A stretch of 64,000 bases of DNA from Schoenoplectus triqueter (Eukaryota; Streptophyta; Magnoliopsida; Poales; Cyperaceae). The position numbers and the translations under genes were made by a program. A model generated the notes under the pieces. The model was not told where the DNA came from, did not search any database, and saw nothing but the letters and a program-made list of their open reading frames with translations. Shown piece after piece: positions 1 to 11,200 of this stretch. The stretch covers positions 372,001-436,000 of the forward strand of contig CAXKVV010002144.1 in assembly GCA_964058805.1 (NCBI GenBank). The letters run 5' to 3'. Position 1 is the first letter of the stretch; every line of letters starts with the position of its first letter.

Positions 1-590
1 AGATAGAAACGTTTAATTAGTCAAATCCTTGTTTAAGCTCAATCTAGTTTCTCTCCATTCTCCTAACTTGATCATTTGTGATATACTACTCTCCTTGTAA
101 ACTTTTCTTCAGCTACTCATTTTTTTCTTGAGTGTGTTGTCACTCATCTTTTATTTTGAGTGTGTTATTACTCACATTTTTGAGTGTGTTGTCATTCTTG
201 TTATCGATAGGCTTGGCAGCCCATTTTTGTGTAAGGGATCAAATTCTACAAGTGTAAAACTATTTTTTAGTGTTTCGACTCAACCTCAATTGTGTTCTTG
301 TTTGATCTTTAAGCTGAACTCCCGAAGACGTAGGTATTTTAAGCTGAACTCCGTTATATCTTGTGTTTTTGTTTGATATTTTCTTTTCTTTTCTCTCATT
401 TATTTGATAGCTATATTCTTATGAGAATTGAATCAAATTAAATTGGCTTTCGCTGCCATTACACTTGAATACTAAGCCCCAAATCAGTTTATATATTTTT
501 TACCTTAGGTTCTTTATAATCTTGCACTATTTTAGCCTTTAAATACCACCATCCTAGGGCCTTCAAAGGTGTATCAATTATAATAATAAT
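1..590. other. Flanking DNA, possible Copia-type LTR remnant
   Basis: This stretch lies outside the nested elements. At 128, 156 and 180 it holds three imperfect direct copies of a unit starting TTGAGTGTGTT. Around 310-365 it has the paired phrase 'aagctgaactcc' followed by a T/G-rich run, a texture I associate with the R-U5 part of plant Copia (Tork/SIRE-like) LTRs. No gag, pol or primer-binding site follows, so the Copia reading is a weak guess. The 82-residue frame at 128-376 looks like chance: it is hydrophobic low complexity with no motif. Confidence 0.25.
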
Positions 591-1081
591 GAATAGCGAA
601 CATCATTCAATACAACATTGTGCATTTTTATAATTTTATGTGATTAAATAAGACTGAATATTATTTAAATACATTTTTGTTAATCTTTCAATGCTCTTCA
701 TGCCATAAAGATTCAAAAACGTAATATTTTAAATACAAACGAATAGAGAACATCATTCAAAACATCATTGTGTACTTAATTATTTGTGTGTTGAAATGAG
801 ACTAAAAATGATACAAAACTCGAATAAACGAATATGAGACATCATTCGAAAGATCTTTGTGTATTTTGATGATTTTATGTCAAGAAAAAAATTATAAATG
901 ATATAAAACTCGAATAAACTGTATACCATTTTAATGCTTTAGGTTAATCCTTTAACGTTATTCATGTCATACAAGTTTGAGAATACAACGTTATAATTTA
1001 AATGAATTGGGGAAATAATTGAAAGTAATTTAGTGTATATTTGGTGATTTTATGTGTTGAAATAAGACTTTAAATGATACA
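591..1081. repeat. Degenerate satellite-like tandem repeat
   Basis: Units begin at about 591, 741, 830 and 1003 with a shared opening (gaatagNGAACATCATTCa and variants). A shared middle follows: 'ttgtgtatttt..atgattttatgt', then 'tgaaat(a)agac', then 'aaatgatac'. Units 1 and 3 also share 'ttaatc(c)ttt..aatgct..ttcatg' and 'aacgt.atatttaaat'. Spacing is about 150, 89 and 173 bp; the second unit seems to lack the back half. Element Z is inserted in the fourth unit, ending it at 1081. The array probably continues left of the window and right of the nest. Confidence 0.5.
1077..1081. other. Putative target-site duplication of element Z (ataca)
   Basis: These five bases directly precede the end of Z's 3' LTR (TGTGCGACC on this strand, the complement of the terminal ...GGTCGCACA). 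Ty3/gypsy integrases usually duplicate 5 bp. The matching copy would lie to the right of the window, beyond Z's 5' LTR, so it cannot be confirmed here. Confidence 0.4.
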
Positions 1082-1431
1082 TGTGCGACCCTTTTTCGCG
1101 CGCTCCGCACCGCCGCTGGGCGATGGGATGCGGAAGAAGGACACGGAGATCCCTCCCAAATATGCATCCAAATCTTATATTCTTTGAGTTTATCTTGATA
1201 GTCCCATCGGCTGATTCTGCCGTTTAGAACGATCTAGATGCACATTCAGGGGGTTTTTTAGTGATTGTGAGTTCTTATAGATTCCGGTGGGCGCAAGCCC
1301 CCACCGTTAATTACCCTGGGCTACTAACCTCGAGGCACCTCTGGATCTTTGAAAGGGAGAAGCAAATAGTATAGATAAATGATGGTCAAGTGGTCGTCTG
1401 GGTTCACAAAAGGATCGATTCCAAGGAAGAC

Positions 1432-2055
1432 GAACCTACTACAGATCGGTTCAGTCTTTACCGCTTCGAGAGATAACCTTACTACAGATCAGATTAATCT
1501 CTTCGAAGGGGTTCGAGGTGAGTCTACTACAGAACGACTCGACCTCAGTTCATCTAGAAAATGAACCTACTTCAGAACGGTTCACAGTTGATCCTATGGA
1601 AGACGAACCTACTACAGATCGGTTCAGTCTATACCGCCTCGAGAGATAACCTTACTACAGATCAGATTAATCTTTTCAGAGGGGCTTGAGGTGAGTCTAC
1701 TACAGAACGACTCAACCTCAGTTGATCTAGAAGATAAACCTACTACAGAACGGTTCAATCTTAACTAGTCAACAACCAATCACACAAAATACAACTCGAA
1801 GCACTGAGCCGGTTGATCTTGAGGTTGGTGTATCAGGAGAAGGGTGGATTTGGCCCACGTGTTTCTTCTCACCGATCTTCTAGATCATGAATTCGAAGCA
1901 CTAAGCCGATTCATAAACCTAGGAACACAATTGCACACAATGTCAAACCTGAAGCACTGAGCCAGCTTAACATTGAAGCATGTGTTAGTGAAGGAATCTA
2001 CTACAGAACGATTCACATTCACTGTTTTGTGGATGAATCTACTACAGAATGATTC
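1432..2055. repeat. Array of dyad boxes in Z LTR (GANNC-11 nt-GNNTC)
   Basis: Eight clear copies of a box made of two 5-base inverted arms around an 11-base spacer reading TACTACAGA(T/A)C. They lie at 1432-1452, 1520-1540, 1563-1583, 1605-1625, 1693-1713, 1736-1756, 1994-2014 and 2035-2055; two weaker copies lie near 1473 and 1646. Arms are GAACC/GGTTC, GAGTC/GACTC, GAATC/GATTC and AAACC/GGTTc: when one arm changes the other usually changes to match, while the spacer stays constant. The box is either a short RNA hairpin or a two-fold symmetric protein site. Function unknown. Confidence 0.8.
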
Positions 2056-2259
2056 AATCTCACAATCTCGGGAGATGGACCAGAAGACAAACTCATCGAC
2101 GGATGAATTCAGCCTTACTAGCTCAAATGGTCATGAATTACTTGTTCATGACACCGAGTCATTAAGATGTCACTTCTCTCGGACATCGTAATGTTCATAT
2201 CTCTTGGAGTCGACATATCTCTTCATGTTGATGTCGCAGCCTTGGTTATTCTTCAACGA

Positions 2260-2580
2260 GCGTCAAGATGTTCTTGTCTCGACTAATCGTTCTAAATGTT
2301 GCATTACTTGTGCAAAATTACTATGTTACCCCACACCCCTTGTGTGAGCATATTTAGTCATGAGTTATTTGCTCATGGTAATGAGTCATTAAGATGTCAC
2401 TTCTCTCGGACATCGTAATGTTCTTCTTCCTCAAAATCGACATATCTCTCTATGTTGATGTCGCAGCTTTGGTCATTCTTCAACAAACGTCAAGATGTTC
2501 TTGTCTCGACATATTTCCTCATATTGCTATTGAAACCTTAGTTATTCTTCGTCAAGATGTTCTTGTCTCGACTAATCGCT
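2260..2580. repeat. GAGACA / CAAGATGTTCTTG repeats in Z LTR
   Basis: Three spaced copies of 'tcaagatgttcttgtctcga' occur in units of 60-250 bp. The core CAAGA-TGT-TCTTG is an inverted repeat with a 3-base spacer, followed by TGTCTC (GAGACA in element sense). The same unit is more numerous in the LTRs of Y and X. Confidence 0.6.
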
Positions 2581-2659
2581 CTAAATGTTACATTATGTGT
2601 GCAAAAATCATCGTATTGCTCTACACCCCTTGTGTGAGCATATTTGTTCACCTCTAAAA

Positions 2660-3890
2660 TGTAAAAAGATTATTACATAATATCTTTCATGATTATCTCT
2701 ATTATAAAGGTGAATTTATTTTTTATTTTTTAAACTCTATTTATTTCTGTAGAAAATTATTTACAAAAATAATAGGAAATGGGTTAACTATTAACTAGAA
2801 TTTTATTTATATTTTTGGGATTTTATAATAGCTAAAGTAATAGAATTTTATTTTTACTATTTCTAAACTCTATTTATTTTGTAGAAAATCACTTACAAAA
2901 TAATAGAAAATGAATTGGCTATGATTCTATTTGTATTTTTAGGATATTTATAATAGCCAAAGTAATAGGATTTTATTACCATATTTTGTTATTTTGAAAT
3001 ACTATTCATTTGTATGAATTATTTACAAAACAAAAAGGATGATTAGCTATATTATTTTTATTTTTATTTTTAGGATCTATAATAGCTAAAAGAGATTATT
3101 ATTAATATTCTATTCTATTTATTATAGTTTTCATTATATTTTTATTATTTCTATTTATTATCTATAGAAAAATATAAGATTTTTGTTTTATTATTATCAT
3201 TATTATTTGAAATAACCACAAAGATGAAATTCATTCTATTATAATTATTATTTCTATTGTATTTTATTCACCAAGAATATTCTCATTATTAATATTTTTT
3301 TTAAAGCAGAAAGTAATAACATTTTATTATTATTATTGCATTTTTATTCAACCCAAAGAAATACAATCTATTTTATTATATGATCTTATTATTATGAGAT
3401 GTATTTATTATTTATCATCATGGTTATTTATTTATGTATATTTTTTTATTTTTACAGAAAAGATTAACATAATATTTATTTGATTTTATTATTTATTCTT
3501 TTTTTATTAAAGAATAGTGCTAATCTCATTATTTATTATTGCATATTATTATTGTCATTATTATTTCATGAAAAATCACTTGAAAAATCAGTAAAATATA
3601 TCTAATTATTATTCATGATTTTATTTGAATTTTTGGAATTTTTATAATATTTAAAATGACAAGTCAAAGCTAAGTCAAATATGTCAATACATGTAATGTC
3701 TTTTGCTTTTAAATTGTTTTAATATAATAATATTTTTAAAATTGAAATATTATTATATAGAAAAATACTATAAAAAATAAGGAAATTTTAAAAATAAATT
3801 TGGGTTAATTTGGAGTTTAGGAACATTCCCAAATGATTTATTTACTCTATACTATTAATATTCTGTTATTATTTAATTATTGGGCTCAAT
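2660..3890. other. AT-rich block inside Z LTR
   Basis: About 1.2 kb that is mostly A/T, with runs such as (attatt)n and repeated 'tctatttatt..tgtagaaaat.atttacaaaa'. The same block lies in Y (25860-27125) and X (48255-49565). No coding potential is seen; short frames here are low-complexity. It separates the U3/R half of the LTR from the repeat arrays in U5. Confidence 0.7.
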
Positions 3891-4651
3891 CTGGGCCTTT
3901 AGATCTGTATTGAGATTAGCATGTAACTTTATTCAATCTTTACTCTCATCTGGGCCGCCGGATATGTTTTGAGATCGAGTTGCCTTAGATGAGTGGCCCA
4001 GATTCATCTCCATATCTTTATTTAAAACAACGCTTTATCTTAATCGTTCAACCTCTTCAAGATTCACGCGCGTGCTTTAATATCCGTGCTGTCGCGATTC
4101 TCTGACTCTACAGTCAACAACATCTTCAAGATTCACGCTAATGGTGTCGTCGGCGACTGAGGCCACCTCATTCCGATCAGGCAACTGCCCTAGCATCGTC
4201 TCATCATGAAGAATCTTTCTATATTATATGATTTATGATCCATACGGTGAATCATGCAGTACACTAGTGTCGAATAGAACCAGTTGGTATCGTCCGGTAC
4301 CGAATCTCAAATTTCACAAATTCAATACAATTAGTTATTATTTCCATCAATTGAGCATTCAATCCACATCGTACTTGTACATTACTGTGTTCTAACATGA
4401 TTACAATCATTCGAGTTGATTCACAGCTTCTCTGCCTGGAATGCACAGTGGTACCGTTCAGTACCGGTTGTAATTCGCACTAAATTCTTATGATTCATCT
4501 GTTTATACTATTGCTAATGCACTTTGCAAGCTTTATGATACTTATCTCAGTTAAGACATACTCAATTACACCTTCAATTCCTTTTAATTTTTTAAATTGG
4601 AACTCAATTTTGATAATGAAACGCGACGACAGTATTAGAATTCTAAATCAG

Positions 4652-5124
4652 TCGAGTTCTCAAGATTATATCTGAGATCAATCGACTTCAAATGATTCTA
4701 TGGACTCTGATGCATATAGTATTAACAAGGATTAAGATAATTTCAACTCAAGAATTGAGAATTAATCGATGAATTCAACTGTTACCGAGTTCTCAAGTTG
4801 AAACTGAGATCAATCGATTTAACAGCATCATTCATCAATCTTCAAGCAAAATTCACCAAAGAAAATGAAAGATTCATACTTTACAAACTTGTATTATATG
4901 AGGGGGAGAAGAAAATCAAAGAATAATTAATAGAAAATTGGCGAAATTCAAGAACAGCACAGTACTATACTGATATCCAATTACAATCACATTCTTAGGC
5001 TTTGATCTTCAAGAATTGAGCTTGTTAACTCCCAATTAACAGAGAATAGGGCTTAGAACTCACCTCCGGATAAGCAATTGGAGTAAATGAATCGAGTTCT
5101 CAAGTTAAAACTGAGATCAATCGA
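4652..5124. repeat. Three ~33 bp dyad elements near the Z transcription start
   Basis: Copies at 4652-4685, 4786-4817 and 5092-5124 have the form TCGAGTTCTCAAGT-(3-5 nt)-ACTGAGATCAATCGA. Both ends carry TCGA and the inner halves pair (TCTCA / TGAGA and AGTT / AACT). The copy nearest the TATA box is upstream of a predicted splice donor in element sense. Equivalent copies occur in Y at 24572-25045. Confidence 0.6.
5062..5064 (-). other. Predicted 5' splice site in Z LTR leader
   Basis: On the minus strand the sequence is GGAG|GTGAGTT, a near-perfect plant donor, about 195 nt downstream of the TATA box. Y has a consensus donor (AAAAG|GTATGT) at the matching point although the surrounding bases differ. 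Inference: donor of a long leader intron ending just before the gag start; Z's own acceptor is outside the window. Confidence 0.45.
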
Positions 5125-5257
5125 TTTCACCACCTTTTCTTCTTATCTCTTGCTTCTAACTTGCTCTTTCCCTCTCTCTGAGCTCTATATCTGATCTAAA
5201 GTATATCTTTTCTCTTTCTTCTCCTCTGTGCCCTATTGTAATCTCCACGAATCAGAT

Positions 5258-5267
5258 GTTTATATAG
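5258..5267 (-). promoter_or_regulatory. TATA box of Z LTR
   Basis: On the minus strand this reads CTATATAAAC. The same motif sits at the matching place in the LTRs of Y (24443-24450, 46267-46274) and X (50878-50885), although the surrounding sequence has diverged. A second TATA-like stretch (gagtatatatag) lies about 230 bp upstream in Z and Y. By position this would mark the U3/R boundary. Confidence 0.6.
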
Positions 5268-6479
5268 GCAATTGGATTGGTGCATTAGGGGATTAGAGCT
5301 GTACACCACCCATACACCAACAATTGGACTTCCTTGGCTCATGAACATGGTTCTCCAATTCTGTTAGTGCTTCTGTTATGATGTGGGCCCCATTTAAACG
5401 GATCCAAAGCTCATTCCTTGACTGTTGACTAAGTTTGACTTACCTCTTATCTTCCATTCGCTGTTAGAACCTTCTAGAGCATATAAACATGCTATATATA
5501 CTCAAATCAATGCATCTAAGGCACCCTTTTGCTCCCTGCCATTGTAATTCATCTCTCAAATTCTAATTCACTTCATCCGAGTCTAAGCTTTGATTCAAAC
5601 CATAGCTCCTTCATCCAATCACCAATCTTCATTACTTCAACATCATCGTGAGAGTGCATAGAGGCTATAAGCACTGTCAATTCGAGTCTACAGTACAAGG
5701 TTTCAATTTTCATCAATTTGCCCGATTTCATCACTTCATCTCAATTACTTCAATTCATCTCATAATTGTTGCTCCTTTCTTCATCCACAGTGTCGCCTAA
5801 GTGAGTAGAGGAGGTTTGCATTATCAATTTGGGATTTTGAAGCAAGAATTGAAGTGCTTCATTGATTGCCCGAGGTATTCATCTCTTTCAATTACCCTAT
5901 TCATTTGTTATTTTTCAATTCCGATTATTCACACATTTTCTCCAATGTATAGGCTAGCTCTAGGCGAAAGGAATTGAAGTTGTGAGCTTTGGAGAGCTTG
6001 ATCACCTCTAATGGCACCTTCTGCCTCGTCGAGAAGAAGAAAGAAGAGAGGGAGGGGAGAAGGAGAAGAGAGGGAAGGAGGTGCGCTTGGCGCACAAAGT
6101 CCACAGCTAGGTGGGACCCACAGTCAGAGGCGTAACACAAGTGAGTCAGGTACACATCTCTTTTCCTTCTTGATTTAAATTTCCGTTTAGATCTGTGCAT
6201 AAGCTTGGCGCATGATTGCCTGTGTGAGCTATACATTCATAAACCTGACAAATGGGCCCCACATGTAAGTATATGAATCTCGGCCCATTAGTCCAGCTGT
6301 GGATTGATTAACTCCCTGCTTAAATCTAATTAATCTAACTTGGCACACTCTGATAGGTCCACTTATTTAATTAATCCATTAATCATCTGCTATGATATTA
6401 ATCCATGCTGAGGTGGCTTCTGTTAATAAGGGCCATGTGTCACCTCTAGGGCCCATGCCGCCTAACTGGACCAATAGCA

Positions 6480-6830
6480 CATTGCCATGTGGCAGTAAGT
6501 GTGCTGAGGTGGCTCTGTAGTGTAGTGCCATGTGGCTTAGTCCCCTGTGATGTGGCACCAATGGCTAGCTGCTATATGGCATTGGAGTGTTGAGGTGTGA
6601 TGCTGTGGTGTTGCCATGTGGCACTGGGAGGGTGAGGTGTGTTGCTGTGGTGTTGCCATGTGGCATGTGGAGGGGTGAGGTGGGCCTGTCAGGTCTTGCC
6701 ACGTGGCATGTTGGTGGGGCCCACATGTCAGGTCAGTATGGTGGTGGGGCCCGCATGGCTGAGGTGGACCAATAGGGTGCTGACACGTGGCATGAGGTGG
6801 CCCAGTGAGATGCTGACACGTGTCACACCC
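6480..6830. promoter_or_regulatory. G-box array in Z U3
   Basis: A cluster of palindromes of the form TGCCA(C/T)GTGGCA includes three full CACGTG cores at 6700-6705, 6784-6789 and 6817-6822, with several GCCATGTGGCA relatives between. CACGTG is the core recognised by plant bZIP and bHLH factors. The array lies in U3 upstream of the TATA box in element sense. Frames running through it (for example 6639-6917) come from the repeat and are not proposed as genes. Confidence 0.55.
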
Positions 6831-7729
6831 TCTCTCTTCTCTGATTCTGTGTATGTGTGTTTAGGATCCCCAGTTTGCACCCAGATGTGTCTCTATCCCC
6901 AAGTTGCACCCAGATGAACCCTTGATTGAATCTCAGCCTTTGATCTCCCTTTTTTAATCTGTTTATCTTTCCTGAATTTATTTTGATAGCTTCACTTATC
7001 CAAAAATTATGAAATTTTCACCAAAAATCTCTAAATTCATGATAATCATCCCTGTAATTTTTAATTGCATTTTTACCCCTATCTCTCTGAATTAAAAATT
7101 CCTTTATCTATAAAACCCTGTTCCCTTTTCTGAATTAATCCTTGATTTCAATTGTAGCTTAGTGTCTCTGCCAATTATCTCTCTCTTGCAGAAACCACCC
7201 TAACTAAATACCAATTAGACTTATATTGATATTCATTAGGGCTTGATCTGATCAACAGTTGATACAAATCTAGACTTGATCAGATGGTTGCTCCCAGCTT
7301 TGGCACCTGATCAGTCTTATGAAATTGACTTTCAATCCCTTAACATGAGGGTGACTTGGTCAAGGAACTGACTACTTATCAGTAATTGACACAAATCAAA
7401 GCATGGTTAGGTGGTTGCTCACAGCTTTGGCACCAGGTCAGCCTTGAAAGCAAAATCACATTTGGAATTTCTCATGACTAGTTACATCAGAATACTAGCT
7501 TGGCATTGACATCATTCCTTGTTGCATAGGGATTATGCTGCTTTAGTTCTTAGGGTTTGCTATAGTAATAGATTCTCAGGGTTCAATTCTGACTCTTTTA
7601 ATAGTTGATCACTGAGGTGTGGGGTCCACCTGTCAGTGAAAAATGGTCACATGGATGACCCATCAGATAGGCTAGGTTTATGTTGTTAGAGCCGTCTACA
7701 AGGGACTGCCAGGTGGGTCCCACTTGTCA

Positions 7730-8292
7730 GAGAAAATGTAATCAAATGGCTGACCCATCAGGAGATTTTCTCTCTCTGAAATCTCCCGAGGGTCAGCCAC
7801 CTCGAATGAGTAGGAGGTGGTGGAGTATTTATATCCTTGTCTCTTACCCTGATATTTCCTTGTGGGATTAGTGGATTTGTTCCGGGGTTAAGCAGCGACC
7901 TTTTCTGATCAGTGGGCCATCTCTTCCTTGCTTTCTCTTCTTCCCCCTTCTCATGATTTATTATTAATCATTGATTTATTCATCTGCTCATCCTTGGAAT
8001 TTTTCAAGGGTAAACAAAGAGCCACCCACCAAGACGAGCCTTGAACGCTCGAAAGGCTTGTCTTGGTGCATTGTTCCTTATCATTTATCTCTTCATTTCT
8101 CATGACATTCTCTTTCTTTCGAGTGTTGTAGTTCCTTCTCATGACGCCATTCCGCGTCGCCCCTTGAGTCATTATCATTCTTTTTACGAGGATCCTAGTG
8201 ATTGGACTCCTCTTGTCTCAGCCATCCGAGCGACTCCTGTCTACCCGCGAGGCGGCGGTTTATTCTTCAGAGATGATCAGCCTCATGACATC
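7730..8292 (+). promoter_or_regulatory. Leader and presumed promoter region of the Z PMD gene
   Basis: This lies between the Z 3' LTR and the PMD coding region. On the minus strand it holds a purine tract (complement of 7766-7777) that could be Z's polypurine tract, 36 bp from the LTR edge. A TATTTATATCC stretch lies at 7827-7836. Then comes a predicted leader intron, donor AAGG|GTAAAC at 8010 and acceptor TGTTGTAG at 8131. A 12-bp hairpin lies at 8029-8066. The PMD reading frame is open from 8014, but its first in-frame ATG is at 8293. The same layout and the same 122-bp intron length are seen in Y. Confidence 0.45.
8029..8066 (+). other. Conserved hairpin in PMD-gene leader (Z copy)
   Basis: The arms CCAAGACGAGCC (8029-8040) and GGCTTGTCTTGG (8055-8066) pair over 12 bp with one G-U. 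The Y copy (43517-43554) has one mismatch. In the diverged X copy (52508-52554) both arms have changed together. It lies inside the predicted leader intron. Confidence 0.65.
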
Positions 8293-11200
8293 ATGCCTCT
8301 TCAGCCCTTAGGCGTCGCTTCTACAGCTCCTTTGACATATCTCCTGGGTAAGGAGATTATTGACGGGGAGGCTCACAGATGGACCACTGCTCCCTTCATC
8401 ACTCCCTTAGAGTGTCATGGCTATCAGTTGGAGTGGACCCGATACATGCTCATGCGGGAGGGGACTCTGCTTAGGCGAGCCGGGATATATGACTCGGTCT
8501 TTTTGTCGATGTTTTATTATCATATCGACACACCCTGGCTACGGGCCTTTTGTGAGAGGTGGAACTATTCCACCAATACTTTGTTTATCGATGACCGGGA
8601 GCTGACTCCGACCCTCCTGAAGGTACAGCAGTTGACTGGGCTGCCGATCTTTGGCCACTTCTATGACGAGTTCATAGTCTCACCCGCTGACTCGGGAGAC
8701 TTCACTCGATTTTCGCCTTCTTTGCAGAGGACTTACGAGATCTATTATCATCTACGGAGGGGGCATCCCGGAGTCCCATTCAGGCACTGGATCGCCTATT
8801 TCACAGACCGGGTCCATACTCGCCCTACGGGCTTAGCTTCCACTAGAGATCCATTCGGTACAGGTCGGCTCGAGATTCATCATGATGGCCCTATCCCTTC
8901 TCAGGATACCCTGTGTTCACATGACGTGGATCGGGAGACTTATCTGACCGCTTTCATTTCTTGGTGGATTTGCTATTTCTTATTGCCTAGCTCTCCCGCA
9001 TACACCATTCGGCCTTCAGTGTTTATCATGGCGAGCCTGATCGCGCGTGGCGACAGGATTTCTTTGGCCGTGCCTGTATTGGCCAACATTTACAGATGTC
9101 TCCGCAGTCTGACTTCATCCCGTAGTCCTTCACAGTGCCAGGAGTTGATTCCGTGGCATCTGATTAGCGGATGGCTCCATTTACACTGGTCTGGTTCATA
9201 TGATCCCAGCATGGCGGTTACGCTGCGAGACCGCCTACCTTTATTGAGTGACTTGGCTGGGGTGCAGCCAGCTTCATTGACTCCGGAGGCTGCTCGGTAT
9301 AGATTCTTCAGGAGCCGAGACCATCTGCGCTTTTCTCGAGATAGGTCAGTGGCCCGTGGGGTAGCTAGGGTTACCGACAGGATGGTGATTGACAGCAGGG
9401 TTCCCTCTTCTGACCCCTCTAGTATCCGAGCCAGGCCTATCGACTTGGAGTACCTGATTAGTATTCGTCAGGGCTTTCTTCCCCTCAGATTGGGCGATTA
9501 TATGTTCATTGAGCCCTACTCGCCGCATCGATGCGCACATCAGTTTGGCTTGGATCAGGATATTCCAGCGCCTCTTCTCCGCCCTATATCATTAGCGGCC
9601 GATTTGGAGGGTATCGGATGGTGCTACAGTCACCTCTTCCGACTAGGCACGGGCACTCGCTACCAGATGGTATCCACTTCTAGGGCTTCTACCTTCTCGA
9701 GGCGTTATCAGCAGTGGTATTATGAGGCCATTCGCTCTTACCAGTCATATACTCCTCCGGTGATCGTCCGGAGTACATGTTCGTGAGATGACCAGCCTCT
9801 ATTAGACGGTACTATCTCACGTGATCGCAGCCCTTTCCCGGCCATTGCCGTCGAGCCTGTCGATTTTCAGGGTTTAGACAGCCGATTTTCTCATGCTCCT
9901 GTTAGGACTATTCTTACAGGTATACTTTATCACCCTTTCAGGTTATTTCCCTTTGATAAGCCTCATCTCATCTCGACCAATTCTCTTTTTGATTCAGAGT
10001 TGGCTTACGAGTATGATCATGCGGAGCCCGGGTTCTCAGTCCCTTGCCTACGAGTAGTTAGCGTTCATTCACAGCCATCTGTCGAGCCACCGGCTCCAGC
10101 CACCGTGGAGAGAGATCGAGATGGCGTTTCTCGGCCGCCTTCCCCATCTTCTTTCCCTTCTCCTATTTCGGGTGATTTTCTTTACTGACTCGCCTATCCT
10201 TATTCGGGCGCACTTCATTTACAGCTCTGATTAAGGTTTATTTTCCAGCTCGCGGGACATCTCCTTTAGAGGCAGCCCGAGATGACATCATAGCAGATTC
10301 ACCGGCGCCGGCGAGCACTGCCCTTTCAGGATTTTGCACCGACCTTGCCGTCGCAGGTTCGTGTGCTTCATTTAATACTTAGTTGCCAATATGCATCAGT
10401 ATTTTCATCCTTACATGTAGATTTTACAGGCCCTGAGGCTGATGACATGGCATCTCCACACCGCTCGGAGTCTTTCTTTTATGACGGCCCTGCCTCACCG
10501 TCGATCTTGCTGGTACCCACTGGAGACGGTGACTCATTCGATGTGGTTTTAGGGCCAGTACTCACTCTTGCTAGATCAGAGGAGACTTCTTTCGAGCAGG
10601 GGAGTCCATTGGCTGTCGAGCCCGCAGGCGACGAGCCACTCTTGATCGAGGGAGGGCCATCCCATGCCTCTTTATCTCCCGATGGGCAGCCTCTCATGGC
10701 TATAGATGGCGGAGTCTCATCAGATGCTCGGGTGGAGGACTCGACTGAGCGGGCTGCAGTCGATTATGACTCAGAGCTGGATGAGAGTTGGTTAGTGGAG
10801 CAGCTATTCCACAGCCCAGAGACGGAGGTCCCGGCTAGTGAGGGTCTCATCGAGCCTCATGCTTCTCCTGGTACCTTATACTTATTTTATCATTTTTCTC
10901 ATGTTTTACTCTTTCATGTACTTATGCCTTTATTTTGTAGCCGGGTCTGGTGCACCTGCGGGTCCTCCTGAGACGACCGACATCCCTATCCCTGATTCAG
11001 TCCCGCCGGTCTCAGGCGACGAGGCGATAGGTTAGATCTTCTCTTCCTTCTATTTCTTCTTTGATTATAACAATTTATCTAACCCATTTATTTTGCTTTG
11101 TTTGCAGATGTTACATTAAGGGATGTGAAGCTCGCCTTGGCCGCGCTGGCGGATGCACTCCGAGACACCTTCTTCGGAGACTATCCGCTAGATTTTGAGA

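Larger units (their letters stand above)
1082..7729 (-). repeat. 3' LTR of element Z (about 6.65 kb)
   Basis: Read on the minus strand, the LTR starts TGACAAGTGGGACCC at 7729 and ends GGTCGCACA at 1082, so it has TG...CA ends. It aligns along its length with the 5' LTR of Y (22040-28926) but is clearly diverged from it, more than the coding regions are. In element sense it holds the U3 G-box array (6480-6830), a TATA box (5258-5267), three dyad elements (4652-5124), an AT-rich block (2660-3890), GAGACA repeats (2260-2580) and the dyad-box array (1432-2055). Confidence 0.88.

Noticed and set aside
6639..6917. 92-residue frame (MLLWCCHVA...), also at 23149-22871 and 44973-44695
   Set aside because: It runs through the G-box repeats of U3. 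Its recurrence follows from LTR identity and its protein is repeat-derived.
8041..9786. PMD protein starting at 8041 with a TTG
   Set aside because: There is no ATG there, and the segment overlaps the leader hairpin and predicted intron. The first in-frame ATG is at 8293.
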